64,000 nucleotides of DNA from Clostridiales bacterium (GCA_016930575.1 JAFGGL010000006.1:1-64000), one strand, 5' to 3'. Counted from the stretch's first letter, positions 24,683 to 33,967 are shown. Made by a program: numbers and translations. Notes: generated by a model from the letters alone, not told the origin.

Positions 24683-25807
24683 CTATTCTTCCCCGTGCCC
24701 GGCAATCTCCACGATCTCCGCGATCTGTGCGTCCAGTTCGTCGCCGAGGCCGATGACGTCCGCGCCCAGGAATCCCCGAATCAGCATGGAGACGGCTTCC
24801 ATCTCTTCCATCCCGCGCGACATGAGATATTCCAATTGCTCCGGAACGATCTTGCCGATGCTGGCCTCGTGGCTTAGGCGGGCGTCGGGATGATGCGATT
24901 GCAGCCCTGGCACGGATTGAATAAATCCGTCGCCCTTGGTTTCCAGCAGCATTCCCGCGCAGTCCACATGCCCCCTGCCGGGGGCTTTAGCGATGATCAG
25001 CCCGCCCTGGTACATCTTGCCGCCTATGCAAACGCCGCGATGCAGCAGTTCCGCGTTGGTGTCCTCGGCGTTGAGGAATACGTTGCCGTCTGTGTGGATC
25101 TCCGAACCGGGCGTGCCCAGTATGACCGTCAGGTGCTGCGCGGACGCGCCTTTGCCGTTGAGGTAGGTCTGCGGGTCGCTTTTCACCAGCTGCGCGGCGG
25201 ACAGGGAGATATAGTTGCTCTCATACCTGCCATTTTCCTCCACGATGACGCCTCCGCGCGGAAACACCTGCATCTGCTTGCCCCAGGAATGCACCATCGT
25301 GCTTGTCAGGCCCGCGTTTTTCCCGACATAGTACTCGTCCACGGAAAGATGCCGTCCCGTTGCGACCCGGCGTTCGGACACACATCCCGTGATGAGTTCC
25401 AGTTCGGATTCCTCTTCCAGAATCACGATATTGTGTACCGCCTGGTCCATGCCGCCGGTCGCCATATACAGCGCCGTTTGGCAGGGCAGGGTCACGTGCG
25501 CGCCTTTATACACGCGGATAAAATACCCGATTGGGCGTTCCATCGCCGCGCATTGCCGCGTTATCTCGTCATACCCGGCGGGAACGGCCTTGAAGGAATA
25601 CTCCGTTTTCAGCCAATCATAGCGCTTGAAGGCTTCGGCGATGGGAAGCAGCTCAACGTCCCTGTGATCGCTGCGGACATAGGCGGTCTCCTGATCGCGG
25701 ACCACGAGCGTGGCGGCGTAGTTGTCCTTCCCCGGCATCACGCCCACACCGGCCAGCGACCGCATGTCCTTCTCATCCAGCTGTTTGACTATACTCGGTT
25801 TGTTCAC
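24683..25807 (-). CDS. smsB: SufB/SufD-like Fe-S scaffold (SmsB type)
   Basis: A 374-residue SufB/D family protein, shorter than full SufB (about 470). With SufC it forms the scaffold on which Fe-S clusters are built in the cytoplasm. The C-terminal core motif LSHEASIGKIVPEQLEYLMSRGM is clear, preceded by the beta-helix region (VILGTPGSEIHTDGNVFLN, GRGHVDCAG). GTG start one base into the stop of the ATPase gene. The two-gene set without SufS, SufU or SufD matches the minimal SMS arrangement described for archaea and anaerobes. Confidence 0.88.
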   Translation of the reverse strand: MNKPSIVKQLDEKDMRSLAGVGVMPGKDNYAATLVVRDQETAYVRSDHRDVELLPIAEAFKRYDWLKTEYSFKAVPAGYDEITRQCAAMERPIGYFIRVYKGAHVTLPCQTALYMATGGMDQAVHNIVILEEESELELITGCVSERRVATGRHLSVDEYYVGKNAGLTSTMVHSWGKQMQVFPRGGVIVEENGRYESNYISLSAAQLVKSDPQTYLNGKGASAQHLTVILGTPGSEIHTDGNVFLNAEDTNAELLHRGVCIGGKMYQGGLIIAKAPGRGHVDCAGMLLETKGDGFIQSVPGLQSHHPDARLSHEASIGKIVPEQLEYLMSRGMEEMEAVSMLIRGFLGADVIGLGDELDAQIAEIVEIAGHGEE

Positions 25808-26568
25808 TACTCACACCTCGTTTCGATACAATGCACGCATTCTTCATAGCCGACCCGGGAAACCTTGTCCAGAATGATATCCGGGTTTCCCGAACACCCG
25901 ATGCTTCCGTTGTGCATCACGTGGCCTTTATCGATATGCAACTGCCTGAGGATATTCCCATTATGCGTGATGATCAGCCCCGTTTTCCGCTTCACGGGAT
26001 GCGTTTCGTCCGGCGAAAACAACTGATTGATCAATCCGCCGATCACGTTCAGCGCTTCGATATCGATACCCGAATCCGGCTCGTCCATCATAGCGAAATC
26101 GGGTCTCATGGCGATCAGCTGTAAAAGTTCCGCGCGTTTGATCTCCCCGCCGGACAGCCCTTCGTTGATGCTGCGGCTGAGGAAATCCTCCATCTTCGCC
26201 GAAGCCGCGAGCTCCGTCATCCTCTCCTGCGGGTTTTCGGTATCCCTGAGGATATAATCAAGAATCGTGCGCAGCTTCACGCCAAACACCGTCGGCGGCC
26301 GCTGCTGGGCGATGGACATCCCCAGCCGCGCCCTCTCCGATACGTCCAGTTCCGCAATATTCCGCCCTTTGAACAGGATCTGTCCGTTGGTTACGTCATA
26401 ACCGGAAAATCCCATGATCGTCATCATTAAGGTCGTTTTCCCACTGCCGTTTTGGCCGAACAGGGCATGCACCTCCCCGTCGGGGATCTCCAGGTTCAGA
26501 TGGTTGAGGATTTGCTTGTCTCCGACCGCGACGCAAAGATCGCGGACCTCCAGTATATTTGTTTTCAT
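25807..26568 (-). CDS. smsC: SufC-like Fe-S assembly ATPase (SmsC type)
   Basis: A 253-residue ABC-type ATPase that drives Fe-S cluster assembly, not transport. Walker A GQNGSGKTT, the SufC-type Q loop SIAQQRPPTVFGV, signature LSGGEIKRAELLQ and Walker B FAMMDEPDSGID are present; the GGEIKR form is characteristic of SufC. A C-terminal pair of cysteines (GYEECVHCIETRC) is notable. It precedes the SufB-like gene with a one-base overlap. It starts a transcript from a promoter about 130 bases upstream. Confidence 0.9.
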   Translation of the reverse strand: MKTNILEVRDLCVAVGDKQILNHLNLEIPDGEVHALFGQNGSGKTTLMMTIMGFSGYDVTNGQILFKGRNIAELDVSERARLGMSIAQQRPPTVFGVKLRTILDYILRDTENPQERMTELAASAKMEDFLSRSINEGLSGGEIKRAELLQLIAMRPDFAMMDEPDSGIDIEALNVIGGLINQLFSPDETHPVKRKTGLIITHNGNILRQLHIDKGHVMHNGSIGCSGNPDIILDKVSRVGYEECVHCIETRCE

Positions 26569-26695
26569 TCTCTTATTGTGCGCCTCCCTGGTCGCATAGC
26601 GTCACGAAGAAATCCGCTCTATCGATGGTCTTTTGCGGATTTGCTGTTCAATTGTGTTCTTGTACTTCACAGATGTTGAATCCATGAAGCGATTT

Positions 26696-26701
26696 ATTAT
26701 A
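26696..26701 (-). promoter_or_regulatory. extended -10 promoter of smsCB
   Basis: TGATATAAT, an extended -10 element; no convincing -35 is seen. It implies a leader of about 125 bases before smsC in which I found no known riboswitch. Confidence 0.5.
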
Positions 26702-26735
26702 TCATATCTGGTGACACCTGGCAGTCGCGAACGCT

Positions 26736-29700
26736 CTAATGCCTTCCCGCAAAGCTTACGAACACGGGAAGCACCACCAGCGTCAGCAGCGCGGAAACCA
26801 AAAGCCCGCTCATCAGCGCGACCGCCATGGGCCGGAACAGCTGGCTGTGTCCGACGGCCAGCGGAATCAGGCCGATGACCGTGGTGACCGAGCTTAGCAG
26901 GATCGGGCGTAGCCTGCGCATCGAAGCGCCGACGCAGGCGGCCTGCAGTTCCATGCCTTCCTTTGTATCCTTGTTGATAGTATCCAGCAGGATGATGGCG
27001 TTGTTGACCACGATGCCAAGCAGGCTGACGACGCCAAGCAGCGCCGTGAACGACAGCGGCAGACCCGTGATGTACAACCCGGTCACCGAGCCGATGACCG
27101 AAAGCGGGATGGTGATGAAGATGATCAGCGGGATCCGGAAGGATTTGAACTGCAGCAGCAATACAACGAACACGATGGCAAGCGCCACCAGCCCGAGAAC
27201 GCCGACCTGCCCGAAGTTCTCCTTGATTATCTCGTCCTCGCCGTCGTAATCGATTCTCACACCGTCCGGAACAAGCGTCTTGATCTGCTCCTTTACGGTC
27301 TTCAGCGTTTCATTCTTATCAAAGTCCAGATCGAAATCCGCGGTGACGGCCATGGCGTAATCGCCTTCGATCCTCGGGATGCTGGACAGCGCCTGCGTTT
27401 CAATCAGGCTGATAATCTCGCCCGCGTCTACGTATCCGCCGCCGGAATTCTGCAGTGCGATGGCATTGATATCGTTTACGGACGGGGTCCCTCCCGTTAC
27501 CATGATGGAAGTTTTATACTCGCCGTCCATGATATAGGCGGCTTCCCGCCCGAGCATGGCGATGCTGATTTCATTGAGCGCCTCCGCCGGAATGATGCCG
27601 TTTTTCAGCGCAGCTTCGCCGTCGATCTCTAGCGCATAGCTGCCCTGGTACTCCGAGTTGCTCCTGTTTTCGTTGACCAACCCATCCGTCCCAATCAGCA
27701 GAGCGTACACGTCGCCTTCGACCGATTTCAATTCGTCCAGATCGCCGCCGAGAATCTTGATCTTCACGTCCTCGTCCATCGGGAACGCGTACATCAATTC
27801 CTTCACGGTGATCTTGGCGTCCAGGCCCAGAGCGTCGATTTTCCCCTGCAGATACAGCTTGAAGTCCCCGTTTGTTTTAAAACCGGCCGCTTTCAGGTCC
27901 ACCCGCATCATCAACTGGCCGATATCCGGCGTCTGCGTGTAGATGTACATGATCCTGTTGAACCTGGGAAGCCCGCCGCCCACCGCGGCGGTGTATTCCG
28001 TCACGCCGGGTTCCCCGCCTACGGCTTCCGAAAGCGCGTCCATGATCTCCTGCGTGCTGCTCAAGTCGTTGGACGTATTGTTCCGCACGTCGATGTAGAG
28101 GATGTTTTTATCGGATGCCGGGAAGAAGATCGTATCGAGATTGACGGCCAGATACCCGCTGCCCGCAAGCAGGACCAATACGACGGCGATCACCGCAAGC
28201 CTGTGCCGCATGGCGGCTCTGAGGAACTTCTCAAATACCTGTTTCTTGCTCTCCCGCGCGGCGTTGTCCCGCGGTTTGAAGAAGATATAGCCCAGCACCG
28301 GGATGATGAAGATCGCCGATATGTAGGACGCCGCCAGCGCGATGCACACGATCTGCGGCAGGGATTTGATATAATCTCCGGCAACGGAATTGAGGAAGAT
28401 GAACGGCGCGAAGGCCGCGATGGTCGTCAGCGTCGAGGTCAGGATCGGCAACGCGACGCTTTTCACGCCGTGCACGCACGCGTCCATACGTTTCTCGCCC
28501 GCGTCCAGGTAATTCTGTATCGAATCGCTGACGACGATGGAGTTATCCACCAGCATACCAAGGCTCAGCACCAGCGCGGCGACGGAGATCTGCTGTATCT
28601 TGATCCCCAGGAAATACATCGCCAGGAAGGCCATCAGCACCGAAAGCGGCAGGGATACCGATACCACCACGGCGTTTTTGATGCCCATGCCAAACAGCAC
28701 GACCAATATCACCAGGCATACGGCGACCAGCAGGTTTTTCAGGAAGTTTTCAAGCGAATCGCTGATCTCCTGCGGCTGGGAGATGATCAGCGACACCTCC
28801 AGGCTCTCGGGAAGCTCGTCCGCCAGCGCGTCCAGCTCGTTTTGGATCTCGGATTTCAGCGGCAGCACGTTGATGCCGTCCGTAAAATATCCGGCCAGGA
28901 TCACCGCCTGCTTGCCATTGTGCGTGTAATAGGTATTGCGCTGGGACGTTTTCGCGGTGACTTCCGCAATATCGCCGAGGCGAATGATGCGGTTCATCTG
29001 CGCCGAATACCCGATCTCCAAAGCGGCGACGTCGTCCGCGTCCGCAAAACCGCCGGTGTAATCCACCGTCTTCTGCCCGCCGTCTCCTACGACGTTGCCA
29101 AGCGGCAGGTCCAGGTTTCCCGCCCCGATCAGGGCAAGTATCTTGTTTAGCGTCAGGTTGGCGGCCTTCATCTTCGCTTCGTTTACGTCCACCGAGATCA
29201 CGGTATCCAGTTTACCGATGATCTGAAAGCGCTGAAACCCTTCGATGGCGCTCAGCCTGCTTTGGATGAATTTCGCCTGCTCCACTACCTGGTCGTTGGT
29301 CAGCTTGTCGGATGACAGGCTGATCAGCACGCCGGCTGTATCCGTTATATTCGTGTTGACGCTGATCTGCCCGCAGTCTTCGGGAAGCGAGGATTGCAGC
29401 TCCGCAAGATCCTCCTTCAGCTGCCGGAACGATTCCTCCCTGTCGGCTGAAAACCTGAGTTCCAGCACAACAAGCGACATATTATTGTAACTGTACGAAA
29501 ACGAAGTTTCATATCCGTCGATACCCATCACGGTCTCTGTGACCGGCACGGTCACGTACGCGTCCACATCGTTTTGGGGTGCGCCGGGATACAGCGTGGT
29601 GACCATAGCGTACGGCACAGAAAAATCAGGCGATTCCTGCTTGGGCAGCGCGATATAGGCCAACGCGCCCGCCGCGATGACGAGAAATACGAAGAACAGC

Positions 29701-29750
29701 GTGATTTTTCTGCTCTTGATCAGGATCCTGATCATTTTTTTCAATTTCAT
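26736..29750 (-). CDS. efflux RND transporter permease (HAE1/SwrC-like)
   Basis: A 1004-residue proton-driven efflux pump with twelve predicted helices and two large extracytoplasmic domains. The relay motif in helix 4 is LGMLVDNSIVVSDS, the form common in Gram-positive members; GIVVNNAIILLDTI is its counterpart in the second half. The N-terminus (SRKITLFFVFLVIAAGALAYIALPKQESPDF) is typical. No membrane-fusion adaptor is encoded next to it, so it may act alone or with a distant partner. It lies 15 bases after a TetR gene and should be under that repressor. Confidence 0.93.
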   Translation of the reverse strand: MKLKKMIRILIKSRKITLFFVFLVIAAGALAYIALPKQESPDFSVPYAMVTTLYPGAPQNDVDAYVTVPVTETVMGIDGYETSFSYSYNNMSLVVLELRFSADREESFRQLKEDLAELQSSLPEDCGQISVNTNITDTAGVLISLSSDKLTNDQVVEQAKFIQSRLSAIEGFQRFQIIGKLDTVISVDVNEAKMKAANLTLNKILALIGAGNLDLPLGNVVGDGGQKTVDYTGGFADADDVAALEIGYSAQMNRIIRLGDIAEVTAKTSQRNTYYTHNGKQAVILAGYFTDGINVLPLKSEIQNELDALADELPESLEVSLIISQPQEISDSLENFLKNLLVAVCLVILVVLFGMGIKNAVVVSVSLPLSVLMAFLAMYFLGIKIQQISVAALVLSLGMLVDNSIVVSDSIQNYLDAGEKRMDACVHGVKSVALPILTSTLTTIAAFAPFIFLNSVAGDYIKSLPQIVCIALAASYISAIFIIPVLGYIFFKPRDNAARESKKQVFEKFLRAAMRHRLAVIAVVLVLLAGSGYLAVNLDTIFFPASDKNILYIDVRNNTSNDLSSTQEIMDALSEAVGGEPGVTEYTAAVGGGLPRFNRIMYIYTQTPDIGQLMMRVDLKAAGFKTNGDFKLYLQGKIDALGLDAKITVKELMYAFPMDEDVKIKILGGDLDELKSVEGDVYALLIGTDGLVNENRSNSEYQGSYALEIDGEAALKNGIIPAEALNEISIAMLGREAAYIMDGEYKTSIMVTGGTPSVNDINAIALQNSGGGYVDAGEIISLIETQALSSIPRIEGDYAMAVTADFDLDFDKNETLKTVKEQIKTLVPDGVRIDYDGEDEIIKENFGQVGVLGLVALAIVFVVLLLQFKSFRIPLIIFITIPLSVIGSVTGLYITGLPLSFTALLGVVSLLGIVVNNAIILLDTINKDTKEGMELQAACVGASMRRLRPILLSSVTTVIGLIPLAVGHSQLFRPMAVALMSGLLVSALLTLVVLPVFVSFAGRH

Positions 29751-29765
29751 GTCCTTTCCTCTCTT

Positions 29766-30365
29766 CTATCGAAGGTTTTCTATTAGTTTATTTCTCATAA
29801 ACGGCAGGAAGCGGTGCAGCGCCTTGAGTTTCAGCTCCTCGTCGATCTTCGCCGTCAGGATGTCTATAATCCCGTTGATGTAGGCCACTGAATACGCCTT
29901 AATCAGCACCTCTTCCTCCGGCGTTGCCGGATGTTTCGTAAAGGTGTTTTTCGCGCGGATGACCGCCGAGGACAGGCTATCGATCACGATTGTCCGCGTG
30001 GTCTCAAATTTCGTGCTGCCGCTTCTTTCAAACAGCAGCACGAATACCTTGCGGTTTTTCTGATAAATTTTGATGAACTCGTCCATCCTCTTTTCGGCAA
30101 TACCCTCCCTGTCTATCGGGATGAGCATCGGCAGGTCCCGGACCCGTATGCCGAAGATCGCCTTGACGTCTTTCAATACGGGATCGACGAGTGTGGAAAA
30201 AACCGCTTCCTTGCTCTTGAAGTAGTTATAGATATTGCCTGCGGCGATTCCCGCTTTCCGGGCGATCTCCTGCATGGAGGCGCTGCGGTACCCTTTTTCC
30301 AGAAAGCTGTCCAACGCTCCCTGCAATATCCTTTCCTTGACTGCTTTTTTCAATATCTGCGGCAT
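29766..30365 (-). CDS. TetR family regulator of the RND pump
   Basis: A 199-residue TetR regulator. The N-terminal HTH is GYRSASMQEIARKAGIAAGNIYNYFKSKEAVF; the rest is a divergent ligand domain. I start six codons inside the track ORF because AGGAG lies seven bases before this ATG. It is first in a two-gene transcript with the efflux pump, so it probably represses its own operon and is released by a pump substrate. Confidence 0.9.
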   Translation of the reverse strand: MPQILKKAVKERILQGALDSFLEKGYRSASMQEIARKAGIAAGNIYNYFKSKEAVFSTLVDPVLKDVKAIFGIRVRDLPMLIPIDREGIAEKRMDEFIKIYQKNRKVFVLLFERSGSTKFETTRTIVIDSLSSAVIRAKNTFTKHPATPEEEVLIKAYSVAYINGIIDILTAKIDEELKLKALHRFLPFMRNKLIENLR

Positions 30366-30394
30366 TAGTGAACTCCTATTCATTATTCAATGGC

Positions 30395-30441
30395 AGTATA
30401 GTCCTGGTCTGTGCGTTTGTCAACCCCAGCAAGTATAGTCC
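30395..30441 (-). promoter_or_regulatory. promoter and direct repeats upstream of TetR-RND
   Basis: TTGACA, 17 bases, TATACT on the minus strand. The sequence GGACTATACT occurs twice, once over the -10 and once just upstream of the -35, 37 bases apart; these may be binding sites of the TetR protein. Confidence 0.7.
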
Positions 30442-30511
30442 GCTGCGCTGTTCGTAGACAGCTTTTCGATAAGATGATATATTGTATACAGCACATGCAA
30501 GGAGGAAGCCT

Positions 30512-31291
30512 ATGAACCGTATCAGCATCATTCGTCAGGAGGAAACGCTGGCGGCCTGCGAAGCGGAAAACGAAGCGCTGCTGTATTTCCACGGGGAATA
30601 CCAGCCGGGCGATACCATCGTGTTTGAAAACGATACACACTATGTGATTGCCGGTATCGACCATACCGTGTCCCCCGCGCGGTTGTACCTGCCGGAGAAA
30701 ACTTTCATCTTCAGGCTGCCGCTGGAAGGCGATCTGCCGCGCATGTATCCCCCGTTTGCGTTCCAGGGTGACCGGCATTTGATTACGCTTATAGAGGATA
30801 CCGGCAACGAGTACCGCAACCTGGCCCGCAATCCCGCCGATCAGAGGCATGACAGCGGCGCATACCCGCACGCGTCCGCCAACGTGGAAACGCGAGACGA
30901 GAGCATCTTTTTCGCACGCAACGTGATCGACGGCGAACATATCGCGCACGCGCACGGCTATTGGCCGTTCCTGAGCTGGGGCATCGGCGGGCGCGCGGAT
31001 GCCGCCATCAAGCTGGATTTCGGCCGCGAGGTCAGCGTGGATAAAGCCGTGCTCTATCTCCGCGCGGATTTTAAGCACAGCGGCTACTGGAAAAGCGCAA
31101 CGCTGCACCTGTCGGACGGGTATGAAAAAACCGTCTCACTCAAGGAGTTCGACGGCTCGCAAGAGATACCGCTCGGCGATTTCCACACAATCACATGGGT
31201 GAGTCTCAATACGCTGATCCCGGCCGATAACTGCCCCTCGCCGTACCAGTCGCTGCGGCAGTTTGAAGTCTACGGACGGGATATTATGTGA
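30512..31291 (+). CDS. beta-rich protein of unknown function (possible carbohydrate-binding fold)
   Basis: A 259-residue protein with no signal peptide or membrane segment. I do not recognise a family with certainty. The first 95 residues read as a beta sandwich (LLYFHGEYQPGDTIVFENDTHYVIAGID), and the C-terminal part (AAIKLDFGREVSVDKAVLYLRADFKHSGYWKSATLHLSDG ... QFEVYGRDIM) resembles discoidin/F5-8C-like galactose-binding modules. A hint of sugar-related work therefore exists but no catalytic motif is seen. AAGGAGG precedes the chosen ATG; the track start is ten codons earlier. It may be cotranscribed with the M28 peptidase, 30 bases on. Confidence 0.65.
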   Translation: MNRISIIRQEETLAACEAENEALLYFHGEYQPGDTIVFENDTHYVIAGIDHTVSPARLYLPEKTFIFRLPLEGDLPRMYPPFAFQGDRHLITLIEDTGNEYRNLARNPADQRHDSGAYPHASANVETRDESIFFARNVIDGEHIAHAHGYWPFLSWGIGGRADAAIKLDFGREVSVDKAVLYLRADFKHSGYWKSATLHLSDGYEKTVSLKEFDGSQEIPLGDFHTITWVSLNTLIPADNCPSPYQSLRQFEVYGRDIM

Positions 31292-31321
31292 TAAATCATT
31301 TTTACTGTGATTGAGGAATCT

Positions 31322-32098
31322 ATGATAAATGATGTTCGAAAACTAGCTCACGCGGACCACGAAGCCAGAAAAGCCGCCCTACTTGCCCTATTGCAGGAAA
31401 CGGGAGCGGACTATCAAACGCAACGCAAAACGGTCGACGGCATCCTTGTAGAAAACTTCATTGTGAAATTCGGCAGCGCCAGGCAGCGAATCGTCGCCGG
31501 CGCGCATTACGACAGCGTGGAAGGCAGCACCGGCGCGAACGACAACGCCTCCGGCGTCAGTATCCTGGTCGAACTCGTCAAACGCTTCGCCACGCAACCG
31601 CCGGACGCAAGCCTGGATATCGTCTTTTTCGATTATGAAGAAAGCCAAGGGCTAGGAAGCACGCTGTATTTCAAGGAGTACGGGAACACCATAAGGGCGA
31701 TGATCAACGCGGATATCTGCGGCGTGGGAGACAGCATTTTAATCGCGCCGCAGAAGAACCTGACGAGCGGTTTGCTTGCCAATGCCGTTAAAAAGCTGGA
31801 CCCGCAAACGCTCGGTTTCCGGATCCTTGATAGACTACCGACAGGCGACGAAAGAATATTTGAAGAAAACAGCATTGAGAATATCTCCGTATGCATCGTA
31901 GAGGAAAAGGACGTCGAGCCGATGTCGACGCTGTTTGCGGGCCGGCCTCCCGCCTCCGTGGACGATTACCCCTCCATCATCGAAACGATGCATAACGGCT
32001 GCCGGGATACGGCAGCCGTCGTTGAGCAGAGCGCTCTGAACCAGGTCATGCGATTCCTATACGAGTTGATTATACATATTCCAGCAGAAGTTGATTGA
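31322..32098 (+). CDS. M28 family metallopeptidase
   Basis: A 258-residue zinc aminopeptidase-like protein without a signal peptide, so cytoplasmic. Conserved metal and catalytic positions are seen: AGAHYDS (His), GANDNASG (bridging Asp), FFDYEESQGLGS (Glu pair) and INADICG (Asp). The last histidine ligand is probably HNGCRD near residue 230. The ATG used follows GAGGA; a GTG five codons earlier is the track start. Its last 29 bases overlap the end of the oppositely oriented hydrolase gene. Confidence 0.82.
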   Translation: MINDVRKLAHADHEARKAALLALLQETGADYQTQRKTVDGILVENFIVKFGSARQRIVAGAHYDSVEGSTGANDNASGVSILVELVKRFATQPPDASLDIVFFDYEESQGLGSTLYFKEYGNTIRAMINADICGVGDSILIAPQKNLTSGLLANAVKKLDPQTLGFRILDRLPTGDERIFEENSIENISVCIVEEKDVEPMSTLFAGRPPASVDDYPSIIETMHNGCRDTAAVVEQSALNQVMRFLYELIIHIPAEVD

Positions 32099-33005
32099 AC
32101 TCCCCGCTTCTTTCCACGTTGATCAGGTGACCGCTGTTCAGCGTTTTGATTGTGAGGTTCGGGATATTCGCGGCGTACTCCGCCGCTTTTTTAGTGTCTC
32201 CGACGAGGCTATCCCTCTTGCCGAGTACAAGCAGTACAGGGGCCTTGATGCTTCGCAATACTTCTACTTCAAGCGTCTTGGGCGCGTAGTACCGGCCCAG
32301 TACGCCCTCCAGGATGATATGAAAATACCTCGTCGCATCTTCCAATCCGGGCCCGTTCCCAAACGCCCATTTCGCCATGGACCGCCGGAATACCGCATAG
32401 GGGTAAAACGAGTAGAACGTCAGCTTCAGAATGACTTTCATCACGCTTTTGGCGACGCCCATAGGCCCCGACAGGATGATTTTATCGACCCTCCCTGGAT
32501 AATGAAAGGCGTAGTTCAGGCAAATAAACCCGCCGTACGAAGCGCCGGCGACGGTTGCGCGCTGTATCCCAAGCTGCTCCGTAACGTCCTTGTAGAGGTC
32601 GGCGACTTCTTTACTCGTTCTGGGATAGTCTTCCACATCTTCGAGTTCCGACCTGTTCCCCTCTCCGAGCGTATCGATCAGAAAGATATGGTGCGTTTTG
32701 CCGAGTTCTTCCACGTTGTTTTTCCAGGATACCGCGCCCACGGACGCCGCGTGGAACATCACGAGCGCATCGCCGGTTTGGTTTCCGCACTCGACCACAT
32801 GCACCTTGCCGAATTTGCTTTGTACATACCGTTCTTTGAACGGTATCGGGAATGCCGCAAGCTGACGGTCGTACTCCGCCATCAGCTTCTCTTTGATGCC
32901 CTTCTTGTAGTATATGGACCCGGCTCTTGCGTAGATCTTCGCCTGTATAACCACGGCCGCAACCATGACCGAAATTATGGCTGCGGCAATATATACGATA
33001 ATCAT
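32070..33005 (-). CDS. alpha/beta hydrolase, membrane-anchored
   Basis: A 311-residue hydrolase with one N-terminal membrane segment (MIIVYIAAAIISVMVAAVVI). The nucleophile elbow is GASYGG with the serine; the acid is probably in LLVLGKRDSLVG and the base in LNSGHLINVE. The fold type matches small-molecule esterases; substrate unknown. It is the last gene of the TetR-flavodoxin operon. Confidence 0.85.
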   Translation of the reverse strand: MIIVYIAAAIISVMVAAVVIQAKIYARAGSIYYKKGIKEKLMAEYDRQLAAFPIPFKERYVQSKFGKVHVVECGNQTGDALVMFHAASVGAVSWKNNVEELGKTHHIFLIDTLGEGNRSELEDVEDYPRTSKEVADLYKDVTEQLGIQRATVAGASYGGFICLNYAFHYPGRVDKIILSGPMGVAKSVMKVILKLTFYSFYPYAVFRRSMAKWAFGNGPGLEDATRYFHIILEGVLGRYYAPKTLEVEVLRSIKAPVLLVLGKRDSLVGDTKKAAEYAANIPNLTIKTLNSGHLINVERSGEFNQLLLEYV

Positions 33006-33015
33006 TTGTTTTTCC

Positions 33016-33405
33016 CTATGAGATTTTAATCGTATGGATCGCCGACAGTGCGATCTTCACGGTGATCAGCCCTGCGATCACATAGAAGCTCTGGTCCTTC
33101 GAGAACAGCCCGAACAACGGCTTGCTTGAGAAGATCGCCGTCAGGCTGGTCACGAGCAGCAGGATGCCGACCAGCGCCGTAGCGATCACCAGCCAGTCGA
33201 TCTGCGGGTTTTTGAACATCGTGGAAACGGAATTGGCCAGCGGGCTGAACGCGCACATCAGGAATCCGGCGATCACCAGTGCGATCAGCGGCTGTTTGAT
33301 ATCCTTGATCAACGGGATGTTCATGTTGAATGCTTTTGCGAGAAATACCAGAACCGCGAATACCAAGGCAACGATGAATCCGGGAAAGAATGTGTAAACC
33401 TTCAT
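33016..33405 (-). CDS. small integral membrane protein, unknown
   Basis: A 129-residue protein with four hydrophobic helices (FPGFIVALVFAVLVFLA; PLIALVIAGFLMCAF; LVIATALVGILLLV; YVIAGLITVKIALSAI). I do not recognise it beyond that. The ATG used follows AAAGGAG; the track start is nine codons upstream and overlaps the flavodoxin gene. It sits between the flavodoxin and hydrolase genes. Confidence 0.7.
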   Translation of the reverse strand: MKVYTFFPGFIVALVFAVLVFLAKAFNMNIPLIKDIKQPLIALVIAGFLMCAFSPLANSVSTMFKNPQIDWLVIATALVGILLLVTSLTAIFSSKPLFGLFSKDQSFYVIAGLITVKIALSAIHTIKIS

Positions 33406-33428
33406 TTTGATGCTCCTTTTCTCTGTCG

Positions 33429-33926
33429 TCACTGCAGGTCTTCCATCAGCACATTGATATATTTCCTGTCCACATTGTCCACGTACCTCTTCATCTCCGC
33501 CTTCTTCTCTTTGTCCTTTTCGATGAAGGCCGCGGCGATAAACATCATGAACTTGTGAAACCCGGACATCTTCTTGGTTTCCCGCCTGCCGCCGAATTGA
33601 TACGTTTTACAATCCTTCAGGAGTTCGGCGTCGAGGCTGTCGGAGAATACATGGTCCAGTTCCTTGTCGCCCGGTTTCGCTCCGGATACCGAGAACACAT
33701 ACAGCTTTTTGCCTTTAAGCAGTTCCTTCTTCTCCGTGAGCCATTTCTTCAGAAACAGCTTGTGCGCAAGCACCCACGAACCGATCACAATGGTATTTGT
33801 GTTTTCAATGTCCTTATCGGTTGCTTCCTTGTAGCTGACAACCTGCATGCCCGTTTCCTCGCTGATCCATTCCGCATAGGTCTTTGTGCTCCCGTAGCAT
33901 GACGCGTAGATGATCAGTCCTTTCAT
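33429..33926 (-). CDS. flavodoxin domain protein
   Basis: A 165-residue FMN-binding protein of the flavodoxin fold. The phosphate loop is YASCYGSTKTYAEWI; GSWVLAHKLFLKKWL and VFSVSGAKPGD lie at the flavin-contact positions. It resembles the HemG-like/Flavodoxin_5 type more than electron-carrier flavodoxins. A TTAGGAGGG site precedes the start. It follows the TetR regulator by 41 bases in the same operon, so redox or stress control is plausible. Confidence 0.85.
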   Translation of the reverse strand: MKGLIIYASCYGSTKTYAEWISEETGMQVVSYKEATDKDIENTNTIVIGSWVLAHKLFLKKWLTEKKELLKGKKLYVFSVSGAKPGDKELDHVFSDSLDAELLKDCKTYQFGGRRETKKMSGFHKFMMFIAAAFIEKDKEKKAEMKRYVDNVDRKYINVLMEDLQ

Positions 33927-33967
33927 GTTTTCCCTCCTAAATTAACATTTTTAGCTTTGCAATATTC

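Noticed and set aside
26569-26735. Riboswitch in the smsCB leader
   Set aside because: No conserved riboswitch core or terminator hairpin could be recognised in the 125 bases.
28203-29150. 315-residue plus-strand ORF opposite the RND gene
   Set aside because: Its His/Arg/Asp-rich sequence is typical of the complement of membrane-helix codons; no start signals.
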